Origin: Owenia fusiformis
Lineage: Eukaryota > Annelida > Polychaeta > Sabellida > Oweniidae
Length of the DNA: 64,000 nucleotides
Assembly (NCBI GenBank): GCA_903813345.2
Contig: CAIIXF020000008.1
Span: 14,926,822-14,990,821, forward strand
Direction: 5' to 3'
The notes below the pieces were generated by a model. That model did no database searches, was not told where the DNA came from, and saw only the letters and a list, made by a program, of their open reading frames with translations. Of the stretch, positions 34,180 to 48,200 are shown in pieces (position 1 is the stretch's first letter; every line of letters starts with the position of its first letter). The translations under genes and the position numbers were made by a program.

Positions 34180-36560
34180 GTTTTTCGGAATGCACTGCTT
34201 CAGACATTCAGTTCTATATAATTTTATAACCTATTTCTTTGAACACATGGTCTTTTGTGCTTAAACTATGTTTTTGAGTTATTTTGTATAGCTCTTATAC
34301 AATTAAAACAAATTCCACATCAGAAAGAAAATGTTTAGAGGGACTTGTTCAAGTTTTCAACCACTGCCAATGTCAATTCATTTTAACATGCAAAAGTCTA
34401 AAATAGCCTACTTATATACATGACTTGTCAAATCTTGAAATTCTATTGCATTCTATAAAACAGCAAATTTTATTGAGTCAATGGGTCTAGATTAGAGAGA
34501 CTCAGCCGCAAATATGCTCTCAATTCAACTGTTTTTGCACTTTTTCTGTGTAGTTGTTTGTATTTGCACTTGTCAGTTGATTTGAAGTGTTCGATTTCCA
34601 TATGAAGTAAGCTAACACGCTACTTGACAATGAAAAGTGAAAACATTCAATAAAACAGTCTTTCTGTACAGGGGTGAATCGAGGTTTATTCCAAATGAAT
34701 AGGAGGCCGAAATTTGACTTAATAGGGTTTGCACATGTGATAAAAAACTGAATTAAAATATTTGGATCAAAAAAATATTTTTGTAAGGTAAGTATCGGCG
34801 TATGCATAATCCACATTGTTTGGTGGATACCTGATGCGCCACCCCTAAAATCCATCACTGCTTCGTACCCCCTGACTCAGTGCCTTGGGGTTATGTTTAG
34901 GTTTAGGTACCTCGAAGAAAATGCACTAACACACATATGTCAGTGAATAGTACAATGTTTATTCCATGTCAATAGCCATTTAAAGGTAGACATTTTAGAG
35001 TTAGATTATAGTATTATATTCATACAATTATTCACTTAATCTCTCCCACCAATCAGAAAGTTCATATCTCTCAATTATTAACATATGTTTGATTTATAAA
35101 TCTAAGAAACCCTTTAAATAAAGTTTGAATAAATTGTCTCGCATGTTTTATAACGTGACAATCTTTAAACAGATTGAACGTTTTGCATCATAATTGTTCA
35201 TTCAAATCTGAACTTCCCATTTGTAATTTAAAAACCACAATATCTAGGCATTATAAAAGATATAGTTTCATATTTCTTCTTCTTAAGTATTAAATCTTTC
35301 ATCACCGATAGACTTAAAAACAAATTTCATGTAAACATCAAAACTTGAAAAAATTGTATACTACATAGAGTAAGTTCTAAAATCTATTGGGTAGGTCTAC
35401 AAGTACATGTTGCTCATAGAATTCTTATACCTGATTTATTCGCTAACTAGATGAGAATTTTTTTGAATACAGTATTTACAAAAATATAGTTGTATCAATC
35501 TACTGACTGTTAAAGTTACATGTCGTTCTGAAATGTATTTATTTTGGTGTATTTTAGAGCTAAAACTTAGTGATTGATCCACTTTAACCTTACAAGATTT
35601 CGGCTTTAGAATGTGTACATTAGCAATTGCACCTCCAGGGGTTGTATTAATATTCAGTCTAGAATGGTAAAATTATCAAATGTCTGTTATAAATAACAAA
35701 GTGTCATGGGCTGAAACTGATAACAACGAGATGCTAAAGTAGTTTGAAGGCACTATGACATTGGTACCACTACAAAAACAACTGGAAATGAATATTCTGA
35801 TTTTTCTTTCAATTATGATGCAATATTAATGGCTTCATCCTGACATACTTCTTTAAAAAAATACACAGGTGTATAAACAGATAAAGGTAAGTTCTTTTAT
35901 CCGACACAGAAGATCAAGGTGACATTTGAAATCCATCAAAGTGCTAAAAATACAATCTTGATAGATATACATCTTAAACTCTTTCATAATGTTGTAAACA
36001 AACATCACCTGCTTGTCTATCAGTCTATACCAATCTTAAAATACAAATTTAGAAATGACACCCATTGCAACAATTGACCCATACAATTCATAAATACAAC
36101 AGTTGACCTGTACAATACAGAGAAACCACTTGGAACTTCTATACAATATCTATTATGCTCATTTCTCTATTCGATCTATTTTTGATGTGACACTACTGGT
36201 ATTTTATTCATGGCTCTGTTGTAGGAAATGACTGTGGTTTAAACTTACCTCATCACAGATAATTCACGACATTGGTGTAAATTTCTCGACTTATCAGGCT
36301 ATTTACATACAGATGCGTTCGCTCTTTATGTTTTGAAACCTTGCGTTGGTTTGTTATTTCTGGTGTCTCCCACGCAAAGTCTATGAATAGTCCACAATGT
36401 GTTGCGTTTAGCATCATCACTTGGCATGGTGTAAGATGTATCACTTTACTGATATAGTTTCATTTTACTGATTGCTGACACAAATTTGGTGATCATTTAC
36501 ATGTAGAATGGGGTTTGATAAAATTTAATAGGTTACTAGCCCAGCTGACAGGATCTTGCA
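34180..36560. other. Intergenic, no gene seen
   Basis: AT-rich DNA with scattered short frames and no splice-consistent exons or clear repeats that I can recognise. Confidence 0.4.
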
Positions 36561-36570
36561 CCCTTTGAGC

Positions 36571-38465
36571 GGTCCTATGGAGTTGAATGCAGCAAAATGG
36601 GTGATCACACAAAGCTGAAAGCAATGTCTAGGTGATCTTGCAAAGCTGAATCAAATGTCTTGCACAAACTTGATAATCACATGAGGCCTAAAGCAACATC
36701 TGGCCTCAAACTGGATGATCATGCAAAGCTAAATGCAACTTCTGACACAAATAAGGTGATCACACGTGGCCTTAAAGCAAGGTCTAAAAAACTGGGTAAA
36801 AAGCACCAACTGAATGATCACACAAAGCCGAATGATAAATCTTACACAAACTGTGAGATCGCACAAAGCCGAATGCAATATCTTGCACAAACTAGGTAAT
36901 CACACAAGGCCTAAAGCAAGCTCTGGCACAAACTTGGTCATCATGCAAAGCTAAATGCATCTTCTGACACAAATAAGGTGATCACACGTGGCCTTAAAGC
37001 AAGGTCTAAAAAACTGGGTAAAAAGCTAAATGCAATGTCTTGCACATACTGGGTGATCACAAAAAGCCGAATGATAAATCTTACACAAACTTTGTGATCA
37101 CACAAAGCCGAATGCAATATCTTGCACAAACTAGGTGATCACACAAGGCCCAAAGCAAGCTCTTGCACAAACTTGGTCACCATGCAAAGCTAAACGCAGC
37201 TTCTGACACAAATTTGGTGATCACACGAGGCTGGAACAAACTGATCACACAAATCTAAAAGTAATGTCTGGTCTAACTTTGTTGTCACGCAAAATTGAAT
37301 TCAACGTCTGATTCAAACTTTGTGATCGTGCAACGCTGAGTGCACACTACTTGTCTCATTTAGTCATCATGCATAGGTGAATGTAATGGTTATCATGCAA
37401 AGCTGAATGCAAGGTCTGGTACAAACTAGGTGATTACACAGACCCGAAAGCAATGTCTTGTCTAACTTGGTTATCAGGCAAAACTGAATTTAACGCCTGT
37501 TGCAAACTTGGTGATGATGCAAAGTTGAATGCAACGTCAGGTGCAAACTATACGATCATGCAAAGCTGAATGCAACGTCAGGTGTAAACTATATGATCAT
37601 CCAAAGCTGAATGCAATGTCAGGTGCAAACTTGGTGATCATGCAAAGTTGAAAGCAACGCCAGGTGCAAACTATATGATCATCCAAAGCTGAATGCAACG
37701 TCAGGTGTAAACTTGGTTATCATCCAAAACTGAATTCAACGCCTGGTGCAAACTTGGTGATCATGCAAAGTTGAATGCAACGTCAGGTGCAAACTATATG
37801 ATCATCCAAAGCTGAATGCAACGTCAGGTGCAAACTTGGTGATCATGCAAAGTTGAAAGCAACGCCAGGTGCAAACTATATGATCATCCAAAGCTGAATG
37901 CAACGTCAGGTGTAAACTTGGTTATCATCCCGGAAACTGAATTCAACGCCTGGTGCAAACTTGGTGATCATCCAAAGCTGAATGCAACGTCAGGTGTAAA
38001 CTTGGTTATCATCCAAAACTGAATTCAACGCCTGGTGCAAACTTGGTGATCATGCAAAGTTGAATGCAACGTCAGGTGCAAACTATATGATCATGCAAAG
38101 TTGAATGCAACGTCAGGTGAAAACTTGGTGATCATGCAAAGTTGAATGCAACGTCAGGTGCAAACTATATGATCATCCAAAGCTGAATGCAACGTCAGGT
38201 GCAAACTTGGTGATCATGCAAAGATGAATGCAACGTCAGGTGCAAACTTTGTGATCATACAAAGCTGAATGCAACGTCAGGTGCAAACTTTGTGATCATG
38301 CAAAGCTGAATGCAACGTCAGGTGCAAACTATATTACCATGCAAAGCTGAATGCAGCGTCAAGAGCAAACTTGGCGATCATGTAAAACTGAATGTAGCGT
38401 TTGTCAAGAACTGAGTGCTCGTACAAAGCACAAGGAAACGCCTGTCACAAACTTAGTGATCTGTA
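36571..38465. repeat. Satellite array, ~41-bp monomers
   Basis: About 45 tandem units follow the pattern AAACTTGGTGATCATGCAAA, then GYTGAATGCAACGTCAGGTGC. In the right half (37500-38330) three monomer types alternate (ACTATATGATCATCC, CTTGGTTATCATCC, CTTGGTGATCATGC), giving a higher-order repeat of three or four monomers. The left half is more diverged, with ATCACACAAAGC units and a longer internal duplication near 36700-37130. A unit of 41 is not a multiple of three, so it is not a coding repeat. Confidence 0.92.
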
Positions 38466-38689
38466 GCGAGTCTGTAGTGTGCTTTGCATATGCGTCTTAA
38501 AGTTAGTCTGACTCATTGTAATTGTAGATATACATTCTGTTTCCGTCCTGTTTCTATTTTTATGATTCAGGATGTTTATAGTTATTATCTCAGGTATGGC
38601 TTGTTTCATTACTGCATAACACTTATAGATTTTTCTAAGAATGGCTCCAAGCCTCCTAACCAGCAACATTACAGATTAAACAAACTTAA

Positions 38690-38960
38690 TTGTAACTGTT
38701 AATAACTCGGGAACACCCAAACTACAGTGTGTTCAAATTTTTCAGAAATGTAAAATTATCCAAAAATATGCCCGACGCTGAGAAACGAATGGATGTTTAC
38801 TGATTGTCAAGACTATCGTCTTGTGAATTATAATGAATTTATTAATATAGAATCATATAACCATACAAAATAGACATATTCGTTGGCTTGAAAGATATAT
38901 TATGTGCAAGAATAATAAAATAACACGTGTCTAGATAATTTTGGAACACCCTGTATATGC
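38690..38960. mobile_element. Decayed mariner-like remnant
   Basis: AATAACTCGGGAACACCC at the left and TTTTGGAACACCCTGTATA at the right both resemble mariner-type terminal sequences. The middle has no transposase frame. Borders are approximate. Confidence 0.35.
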
Positions 38961-40200
38961 AGCTGGTAAATGATAAAACCAGATTGCTCAATTCTCTACA
39001 ATGGCACAAGCCACGTTTGATTAACTTCCTTGATTAACTTTTTGCCATTTGTCTACATTAATATGCAATATGTCAGTTTCTGTTTTGAAAAAGTATTAAA
39101 GTTAGACACGTTGCACATTTAAACATAATCTTAGGAAATTGGATTGCCAACGTGAGAGTCATTTGTTGAACATTTCTGCGTCTAATTTTCCCGTCGGTCT
39201 GGTTATTCAATGAACTATTGCAACTTGTGAACATTTTTTAAAGGTCTCATGAAAAATTTAGTCGAGTCTAACCATATGTAATGATATGGTATGTGAAACT
39301 ATTCTTTGTTAATCAAAAAGTTGATTTTCAACACCCTTTCTTCTTTTCCGCTCAATTGTTCGTGTATTTAATGTCAGGAATGTGAGATGAGGTGTCGAGA
39401 ACCAAATGTATTGTAATCGCGTGAAATGAAAAATTAGATATTTGAGAAGGGAGGGCAAAACGATGCTTCCAATGAAAGATTACCTGTTGCACTTGAAATA
39501 CATTTTTTTAATTTAAAACTATGATTTTCTTTCTTTACCAACTATAACAAATTGAAATGTCATTTTTTCGATCTCACTCTTGATGGGAAGCAATCTTTCA
39601 AGGGCACACATGGTGTCTGATTTATCTATCTGTCATTTTCTACATTAAAACACAGCAATACGAACAAATTTCGCTTTTAAAATATGATGAGGAATTATTC
39701 AAAGTATGTCGAAGAGCCTTGATTTAAATCATTTGATGATTTCATAAAAGTGAAGAATTTAATGTCATTGAAGTTAATGTTCCAACTGGGCGTGCCTAAC
39801 ATGGTTGTTTTGTGTTTGATATAAGACGGTTTTTGATTATGATATAACTATACGTTATTTGAGTGAGATGTATCATCTTCTGTGAAGTTTGCTCATCAGC
39901 ATGCATCACACCGTTGCTCAAGGCACCTTCAAATTAAACATAACAGTCCTCTAAAATAATTCTAAAATACCTTATGCTATACCTATATATTCATTCTGGC
40001 ATTGCGATTTCTTTGCTTCGTTTCACTCGGAATTTCCTGCCAGAATAGAAACAGATCGAAATAACGTTTTCATTACCAATCTCTCTATATTTTTTATGTT
40101 CCTCTTTACGTTCCTCGTGGAAAGTCACTGTTTTTCTCTAGATAAGAAATGGTAGTACAAATATCATTAACATTCCATGTTATTTAGATAAATCTATTTC
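38961..40200. other. Intergenic, no gene seen
   Basis: Nothing recognisable. A plus-strand open stretch at 39955-40155 includes a hydrophobic run but has no clear splice context. Confidence 0.35.
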
Positions 40201-40204
40201 ACAG

Positions 40205-40503
40205 AGGACGCTTTGACTTTCTTAATAACATACATTGTAAAACCTCCCCTTGACAAATCTGTTTTAGCTGTGCTTGATATGTCGTGTATTGTGGCGACAT
40301 ACCTGGCCGCTAGATATGGAATTTATCAATCCACGAAACAACTCAAACAAAAAGAGGATGTTCGCTGCAACAATGTGGTAAACACAGCTAAAGGTATGCA
40401 GGACATTCCTAACATAGTCGCGCTGAATAGAACAGACAATACATCTGGCCATATGGTAATTTTACATCATACACCGAACCGTAAAGTAAATGAGGTTCCG
40501 TAG
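40205..40503 (+). CDS. Possible terminal exon of an unknown membrane protein
   Basis: After a plausible acceptor (TTTCACAG at 40197-40204) an open frame of 99 codons runs to TAG. It has one or two hydrophobic segments (LTFLITYIV and VLAVLDMSCIVATYLAARYG) followed by a hydrophilic, Lys/Asn-rich tail. I do not recognise the family and found no upstream exon that joins it in phase. It could be a chance frame; the length and hydrophobic-then-polar order are the only support. Confidence 0.25.
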
Positions 40504-43500
40504 GTTTAAAGAGTTACCTGAACGTGAATATTCCAATAAGTAAACATATACAATACACATATTGTATTAACATTACAAAAAAGATACAAATGGCAACATT
40601 TGAAAAATATAATAATTTGAAACATCTATCAAAAATTGTAATAGAGACTCAAATTACCCATCTAAATGTCTAATGATTAATTGAATTCAGTTTGACCTAC
40701 AAGAATTCATGGTCAAATACCCCTAGACATTATGATTACTCCCATGGGTTCCTTATTGTAGATGTTACGGTAGTTGGCTCAGAAGTCCTTGATCGTCTCC
40801 CACGACCCTCATGTTGCAAATGATGAAATCAATGGACATACTTGGATTGAAAATCATACAAGGCTCGTCCAAATAAGTTTAATCCTTGACATTTTTGGGA
40901 ATCCAATCCAAATATGAAAAAGACCTGCGTGACAGGCTAACCATTTTTTTGTCTCCTGATGCTATAATTTATACTAAGTACACAGCTATTAGTAAAACCA
41001 CCATCTTACAAGATCATCCAAAGATAATAAATTAAAATGTACTGGTAAAAAACAAGACATTTATTTTCGTCAGCAACACCCTTCAGTTCATATTTCGGCA
41101 TTTTAATCGAATAATTACAGAGTAATTTGTTGTAGTCTATCAAGAAATGATTTACAGGGAAGTCAGAGGGTGGATGAATCTGAGTGAGGTGCAACATTAT
41201 CATGCTTTATGAGACCCGGGGCAAGAATTGTGACACTATATTTTCGATGTGCTACTTAAAAATCTGCAATGTGCATTGAATCCCTTATTAAATTACAATA
41301 AAACATGTTATGTTATTTTGTATGAAAAAGCAAGGAATGATGATGTTGACTTATTTGATCAAACATTCATATATAAGTCCCCAAAACCACAAGTGTCACG
41401 AAGGTGGTCATAATCAAATACAGGTAAGATTGTCCTAACAATGTCAGAGGGAGGCACCGGCACAATCTTGATGAGACACGAGCTAATTATGAACTTGTAT
41501 TACACAGGTATAAACATGGTTTTTTTAAATTACAGGTCTAAATTCCAGAAATACAAATAGAAAGCCGTAAAACTGCTCTTAAAGTCAATTTTGTAAACTA
41601 ATGGTACACCGAAATTCCACAATTCTTTTCATGGAGTTGTCGCGCAAATCATAAAATGTACCCAAGTTCAAGATATCAAACATAGCGAAATCATTATAAA
41701 ACACACTAAAAATGATAAAGAAGCGGATTTGGATGTATATGTGACGGATGGTGAAAAGGATCCAACAGCAGAGGACATAGGACTTGATGTCAGAAGATTT
41801 ATTAACTGCTAAAACAATGATTTCGAACATCTGAGTACCGCACCATATGTCTACGTTGAAAATATCATTTGTGGTCACGTTGTGAATGTCTATCCACCAT
41901 ACCTCCCCAAATTGAAAGTGGTGTATCCGGCCGGCACTCCCTGCAAAAGACCTCACGGCTGATATTAACCAAACCTCCCAAGATGTTCGTCTGGCTTTTT
42001 AATTATATATATACTGAAATTATATACAAGTGAACTTCATATATTGAGAACCTAACCACAATTTGCAATTTTACTCCAGGTAACGGTGTAAACAACATCG
42101 ACAAAGAAGTTGTAGGTTAGGATCAGCTGTTTTATAGACTGAATGATGTATGATGCCCTATTTGAAGTTCAGCTATCATGAATATGTGACTTATTGCATT
42201 CATTTTCACTGAGAAGTGTAAAAGAACATGCAATTTGTATCATGCTGAGTGTAAATCCATCTAGGGCAAATACATAATCTCAGTTAAAACGATAAAACAT
42301 GCAAAATTGCAGTGACACTGTCCAGATGTAACCATTATTACTGTGCTAAGAAACGTATCCACCATTATGTTGATAATAATATCGTCAAAATGATGACGAT
42401 TTACTGTTATCCTGACCCAGTAAAGTATAGTGCCGACATCCATGTCGTCAATTCATCATCGTATGAAATGGATGACATTAAGATTTTTTAATCCAGTACA
42501 ATTTCAATCAAAGTGGTGGATTTTGTTTGTCTATTATTAATGTTTCAACTTCTCACTAAATATATGTATGGACATTAACTATAAAAAATCTGAAAGAAAA
42601 ATACCAATATCCAAACAGATGATCAAAGAAGGTGGCCCATTTGACCCACCGTCAGATAAATCAGACAGCCATTAGCACAACTCAAAACTACGAAACCATG
42701 AGCCATTTCAGTCAAACTCAAAACATTACAATGTACAGCAATGGAGTATCCGCTGAGGGATGGAAAATCACTAGATGTGCAAACTTTGCCTTTATAGACC
42801 TTCAAGTGACATTGGAATTGCAAACATATGAGATCCTTGATCTGCAATTTCCATATATTAACCTTTTAAAAAACATTTACCTTTAAATAGAACATTACCA
42901 TACCAAATCCCATTGACATACGAAAACGGATAAATTTTAACTTATCCACCTATCAGGCGACCTTTGCTCATGGCCTTGACCTGAATCAAAATCAAAATGA
43001 ATTGAACGGCCTATATATTTACCTTTGACCTTAAGTCATCCTTGACCCTCATCCAAGACCCTAGCCTAACTTCGATCAGGAAACACTGGGATTGCAAAAT
43101 CAATAGGAACATTATACAAGATTGATGGGATTTGACTGCTCTGTTGACAGTCATAATTCATTTTAAATATTATGTTTATGGTTTATGTTTGAATATATGA
43201 TCTAAAGGGGTTATTTTGACATGTGTTATGTTACAGAATTATAGTAATATGAATCGACAGAATGCAATATTGGCAATAAAAGGAAAATCTACACCCCTGA
43301 CCCCAAGTGTATTGTCCTGTATTGTAAAATTAAGTTACGCATTGCTCAGCATTGCGCAGTTAAAGTATAATCAGGTTCTTGACATCAACCACATTCTTCA
43401 ATACGTCGTATATAATAAGGACCTTACATTCGAATACTAATTAGAAAGTACTTTATGTTCAAATTGAAAGTGGTTTTCGCGACAACCAAAGATTTCATCC

Positions 43501-45299
43501 AGGGCCGTTCTAGATGTGACCAAGCTTTGAAATGTTATGAGCTATGACATGTAGGAATTCCAAGGTTATGGGAGATTAATTCATTGTCTAGCTAAATTAG
43601 CCACTTTACTGAATATTCATTTTAAAGGTACAATGTTTCAGTGAATTACATCCGAGTGTACCATTACCTTATCTGAGTTCATACTCTGTACCGTTGACGA
43701 GCTTTGAAGTTAAAAAGTATGAGGTATTTGGTCTTTGGAATGTAAAATTATTTAAAAAGTATAGATTTAGTATGCCACGTGGATGAGTTATAAGTAGGTC
43801 GTAATTATGGGTGACACAGGGCGCATTAATCATGGTTATCTTTTACCATCTCGCCTCTTTCTGTCACATATACCGCCGCAGAGGGATAAACACCGCCTTA
43901 TCTTTCATTGTCATCTTAAAGATTTTTTATGTTTTCTAAAAGTCTGTAATTGATATATTTGATTCATTCGTAGATTGCTTGGGTCGCCTGTTATTGATAA
44001 TTAAGCAGAGTTTAACATTTAGCAACACTTGACAGGAGAACAAATGGACGTTTGTGATGAAATGCAACTTTATGTTTTTTCTTGAATTAAGAAAGAAGTC
44101 TTCCATTATCTATGTGATTTATCAAGTTCAAGCTCACGAACGAAACTCAAAACAGGTTTAAGAATTTCATAATGTACGTATGTATTTTGTATAAATATAA
44201 ATATGTCTTTTATCTTACATTTTTTACAATTTAGATTGCAACAGTTTTTATATATTATTTGGCAGTCAAGCTTTACAACATATACAACATATTTAAATAT
44301 TCAGGTATATCTGATCTGATACCCAATACAACTTATTCATACGTGTCACTTCACTCCATTCAACATTTTTGAAAGCTTTCCTGCTCTCAATCTGATGTTA
44401 GCGTGGGAGGGAGCTCTATTAGTAAAAGAAACCTTATGTATTATAAGTGGTTATATTCTTTGAGATACGTTGGTGATGTTTTAGGAGAGAAGTGGCACTA
44501 TGAACAATTTAGCGAATGACAAAAACGTCCCGCGATTCTATCTATACATGATAATAATTTTCTTGCATATCCGCTGTATATGAGTAAACCCTAATAATAA
44601 TCTTTTACAAAATGCCATGGAATTTAACTAAAGCCATTTTGTTTTAACTTTGGTGTAAGTCTTTGTTAGTTTGTGAATTCTGCAAATAGCTTCGTTTAGT
44701 TTTATATCTTTCTCATTAAAACATACACATAATATAATGTACACCTGCTATGTGTAGTAAAATGAAAAAAAAATCAACATTGATTTCGTCAAATGAGCAC
44801 ACATTTTTTGTCAGGATGATTTTCCTTCAATGCTGTTGGGTTAGTATTCGTTTAAATCAAAAGTAAGTTAGAGATTTTTCTCTCGGTCTTATTCATTTAC
44901 CTGTGTGACAGGAACTTTTTTACATAATCATATTGACAACACCGCACCCATTTAACGTTTTTTGGGTTGCCTTAAATTGGCCAATAAATTTTGATGTCAC
45001 ATAACAGCAACTAAAATTAATAAAGGACCAATCAGATTGGCCCTCACATGCACATATACACGTATATCCTATATGGATGAGAATAAATACACTAAGGAAT
45101 GCAATATATACATATGATGACGACTCGTAGATGTGTAATGCTGAGATATAGCCCATAATAGGGCTTGCTTTGCTCAGTATAATGAGTTTCAGATCTTGCA
45201 TAGATATTGTGATATCACAGTTTGAATGTAATGAATAATTTACAAAATGATTTTGAGATGAAAATGATGATGACTGGTGATTTTGACTGGTAGTTATAA
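40504..45299. other. Spacer downstream of the VWA gene
   Basis: Apart from the weak frame at 41585-41956 I see no exons, RNA genes or repeats. The part nearest 45300 must hold the 3' untranslated region of the VWA gene; no canonical AATAAA was found close by on that strand. Confidence 0.35.
41585..41956 (-). other. Unassigned open frame, 123 codons
   Basis: A minus-strand frame, preceded near its start by TTTTGCAG, reads GRIHHFQFGEVWW and later a hydrophobic stretch with SYVLCCWILFTIRHIYIQ. It is the longest frame in this spacer, but I recognise no family, and frames of this size can arise by chance in 64 kb. The weak acceptor is the only splice signal seen. Confidence 0.18.
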
Positions 45300-48200
45300 T
45301 TATGAATGAGTATATTGAGTAGGATGACATATCCTGTTTACAAAATAGTCCCGCCAATGTTTTAATGATAAGCTATCAAAACTTGGTAATTGTATAACGT
45401 GTTGATCTAAGGGACAGCTAGCAATTGAGTTCAACTCAACAATGTCATAACCACTTCCAATACCTATTGCATACATTTCTACACCGTCAAACATTCTTGC
45501 CTTCTGGGCTTGGTCTACAGTCTCCATAAAGTTATCAGAGGCTCTATCGGTGATGACAATTCCAATTCTGCGTTTATTGTCACTTCCTAAAAGGTTTGTA
45601 CTCGGGTCATATTGCTCAAATGTCATTCTCATAGATTCCATGAGACTTCGCTGATTCCTGATGGGTCTATCAAGAGAGTCCAAAAGACTGTCTTTGTCTA
45701 GGAATTTATTGAGTCCAAATCCTCCGAAAAGATCTATGCATTCATGAACAAGGCCCACACGGAGTCTCCCAGGCCCTATATCGAATTTGCTGGAAATGTC
45801 CTTGATAAAACGCATGGCCTTTTTAGTCATTGCAGGGTTCTGCTTATTGTCAAGGAGGAACACAACATCCGTAGGCGAGGTGATCTCACATGTTCCATCT
45901 GAAAGAACACAACATAACAACTTAGAGTATTTGACATCTTCGACTTCCAAGGTGTTTTAACACGTTGGAGCATCTGAAACCTTGTGAATCAAGATGGTAT
46001 TTAAACCATAGTGAAGTACAATAGTTGGCTATGAGAATTAATTGGTGCAAACATGTATTTACTAGAACTACTACAACTGAGTCAGGAATGAAGAAATTCA
46101 ATGTACAAATCAGTTCCCTACAACAATAACAGTCAGTTAGATTTACTAGACTAGTAACATTCCACAAGAACAGTAAAATTCATCACAACCAATTCATAAT
46201 ATTTCAAGAGACTCATCAATTTACCAATATTGAATTATCTTTCGATTGCCATTCCCATCTGTTCCCCATCAACGGGAGCAGGTATCTTGTCTATTTTAAG
46301 CTTTTTGTTGGCATTAACCTTTTACGTTACTACAAGATGAATGGAACGCATATGTTTTGGAATTCCCACCCATCAAGACAGATGTATTGTAAAGTGCTCA
46401 TGTTTGGCTCATTAATTATTGTAGTTATGGATTTTGTGAATGAGGTATGCTATTCATGCCATATCCAAAAAAGTACATTTTTATTTTTACCTGGAAGCAT
46501 TCCTCGTCTGGCACTAGGGCGGCGCCAAGGATCAATGTCATCTACTTCTGTTCTTCCACTAGTGAATTTATACCTGTCGCCACCAGGGGTAATTTTATTG
46601 TTACCACCATTCAAATTGCTACCAGGTCGTCTGTTTCTTGGTTTTTGGTTATAGTGGAACATGCCGTTTTCATCCCAGTATCCATTAAGCTTATGGATCC
46701 TTGGTTTATCATCGCCATTTTTGTTAACTCTGCTATTATTATTATCATTGTCAGAATCATCACCATCAGGGCCTTCTTTGTTACCATCTGAATCTGAGTC
46801 ACCACCATACTTGTAAATAGGGTTTCCATTGAATTCACGCTCATTTCCGACTTCAAGCCCTGCTGTATCTGGGATGTTAGGTAATTTGTAAATGGGACGA
46901 GCTGTAGTACTTGTAGCAAATCTAAGCTTGTGGAGCAATCTGTTACGCTGGATGGTAGGAGGTGGAGGGAATGTGTCACGACTATCAACTTCGGGGAGTT
47001 TGTCTTTGACACCATCTTCCTCAGGGTTGCCAGATCTCCAGTCGATGTGTCTATCATTATGTCCCATCTGTGGTCCTGTATGATCTTCGTTATGTTCAGC
47101 ATTATGTTCTGAATATGGATCGAATGGGTTGATAATGTTACCATCAATATTGTATATATTTTTGTTCTTCTTGTCAGTGTCATCAATTTTGTTATCAATT
47201 GTTGTTGGACGTGGAGTCGTTGTCGTCGTCGTTGTTGGTTTTGGGGAGGTTGTTGAGCTTGTTGTGATCGGTTTTGGTGTGGTGGAGGTTGTTGTAATCG
47301 GTTTTGGTGTGGTGGAGGTTGTTGTAATCGGTTTTGGTGTTGTTGTTGTAGTAGTAGTAGTCGTGGTAGGTGCTGCTGTTGATACTGAAATGGCAATGAT
47401 ATACATTTTACAGGTGTTCAACTTTAAAACTTCTGAAAATGCATATAGTAGTTGATTTACTTAACAAAAGGACATCGATTGAATGTTTGCTTTGGTATAT
47501 ATTATGGTGTTTTATTTTATTATTTACTCATTGCAGCTATTTAACAACTTTGTGTCTTACCTTCACATGCTTTGATAGCAAGCAATTCTCTGATTTTATC
47601 AAGGGCCCTAAAGTTGTACACCTTGAACACGAAGTTTTCTGATGGTTCACTAGCGATAGCATTGAGCTCTTGGTTTGAGACGTCTTGTCCAACACCAATA
47701 GCGAACATAAATATGCCCGCTTTTCGTGCAAGTCTCGCCTCTTTTATGGTCTTGTGTGGGAAACGGGATTTACCATCAGTGATGACAATGGCGATTTTAT
47801 CAACTTTACGACCGCCCGAGTTTCTCTTAGAGAACATCCTCTTGCGCATGTACTTGATGGCGATATGTGTACCAGTGTCCCCCTGTAGTTGCCTGACGCT
47901 GTTGATAGCTTGGTTGATGGTGAATTTGGTCTTAAAAGTATTAAGATCGAACCAACGACGAGTCCTGTCTGTAAATGTCGCCAAGCCAATTTGGGTCTTA
48001 GTTGGTCCTATTTGAAATTCCGCCGCCAGTCCCTTTAAAAATTCTTTGACGGTTTCGAAGTCTTCTGGCCATATGCTATTACTGCTGTCAACCAGGAATA
48101 CGACATCAGCAGGTTTACCACCACATCCTGAAATAACATGTGAAATAACAATTGAGTTTTGGTTATCAGATTCATTCAGGCTCTATAAGGTAAGTAGCAC

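Noticed and set aside
36660-36899. A 79-codon frame with repeated LDDHAKLNATS-like text
   Set aside because: It lies in the satellite; the 41-bp unit is not a multiple of three and no frame is kept along the array.
36571-38465. CRISPR-like regular array
   Set aside because: Units are contiguous about 41-bp monomers without unique spacers, next to intron-containing animal genes. It is a satellite.
46337-48015. Several plus-strand frames of 60-147 codons and a 261-codon minus frame
   Set aside because: They are other-frame shadows of the VWA gene. The exon frame shows the domain motifs and correct splice phase.
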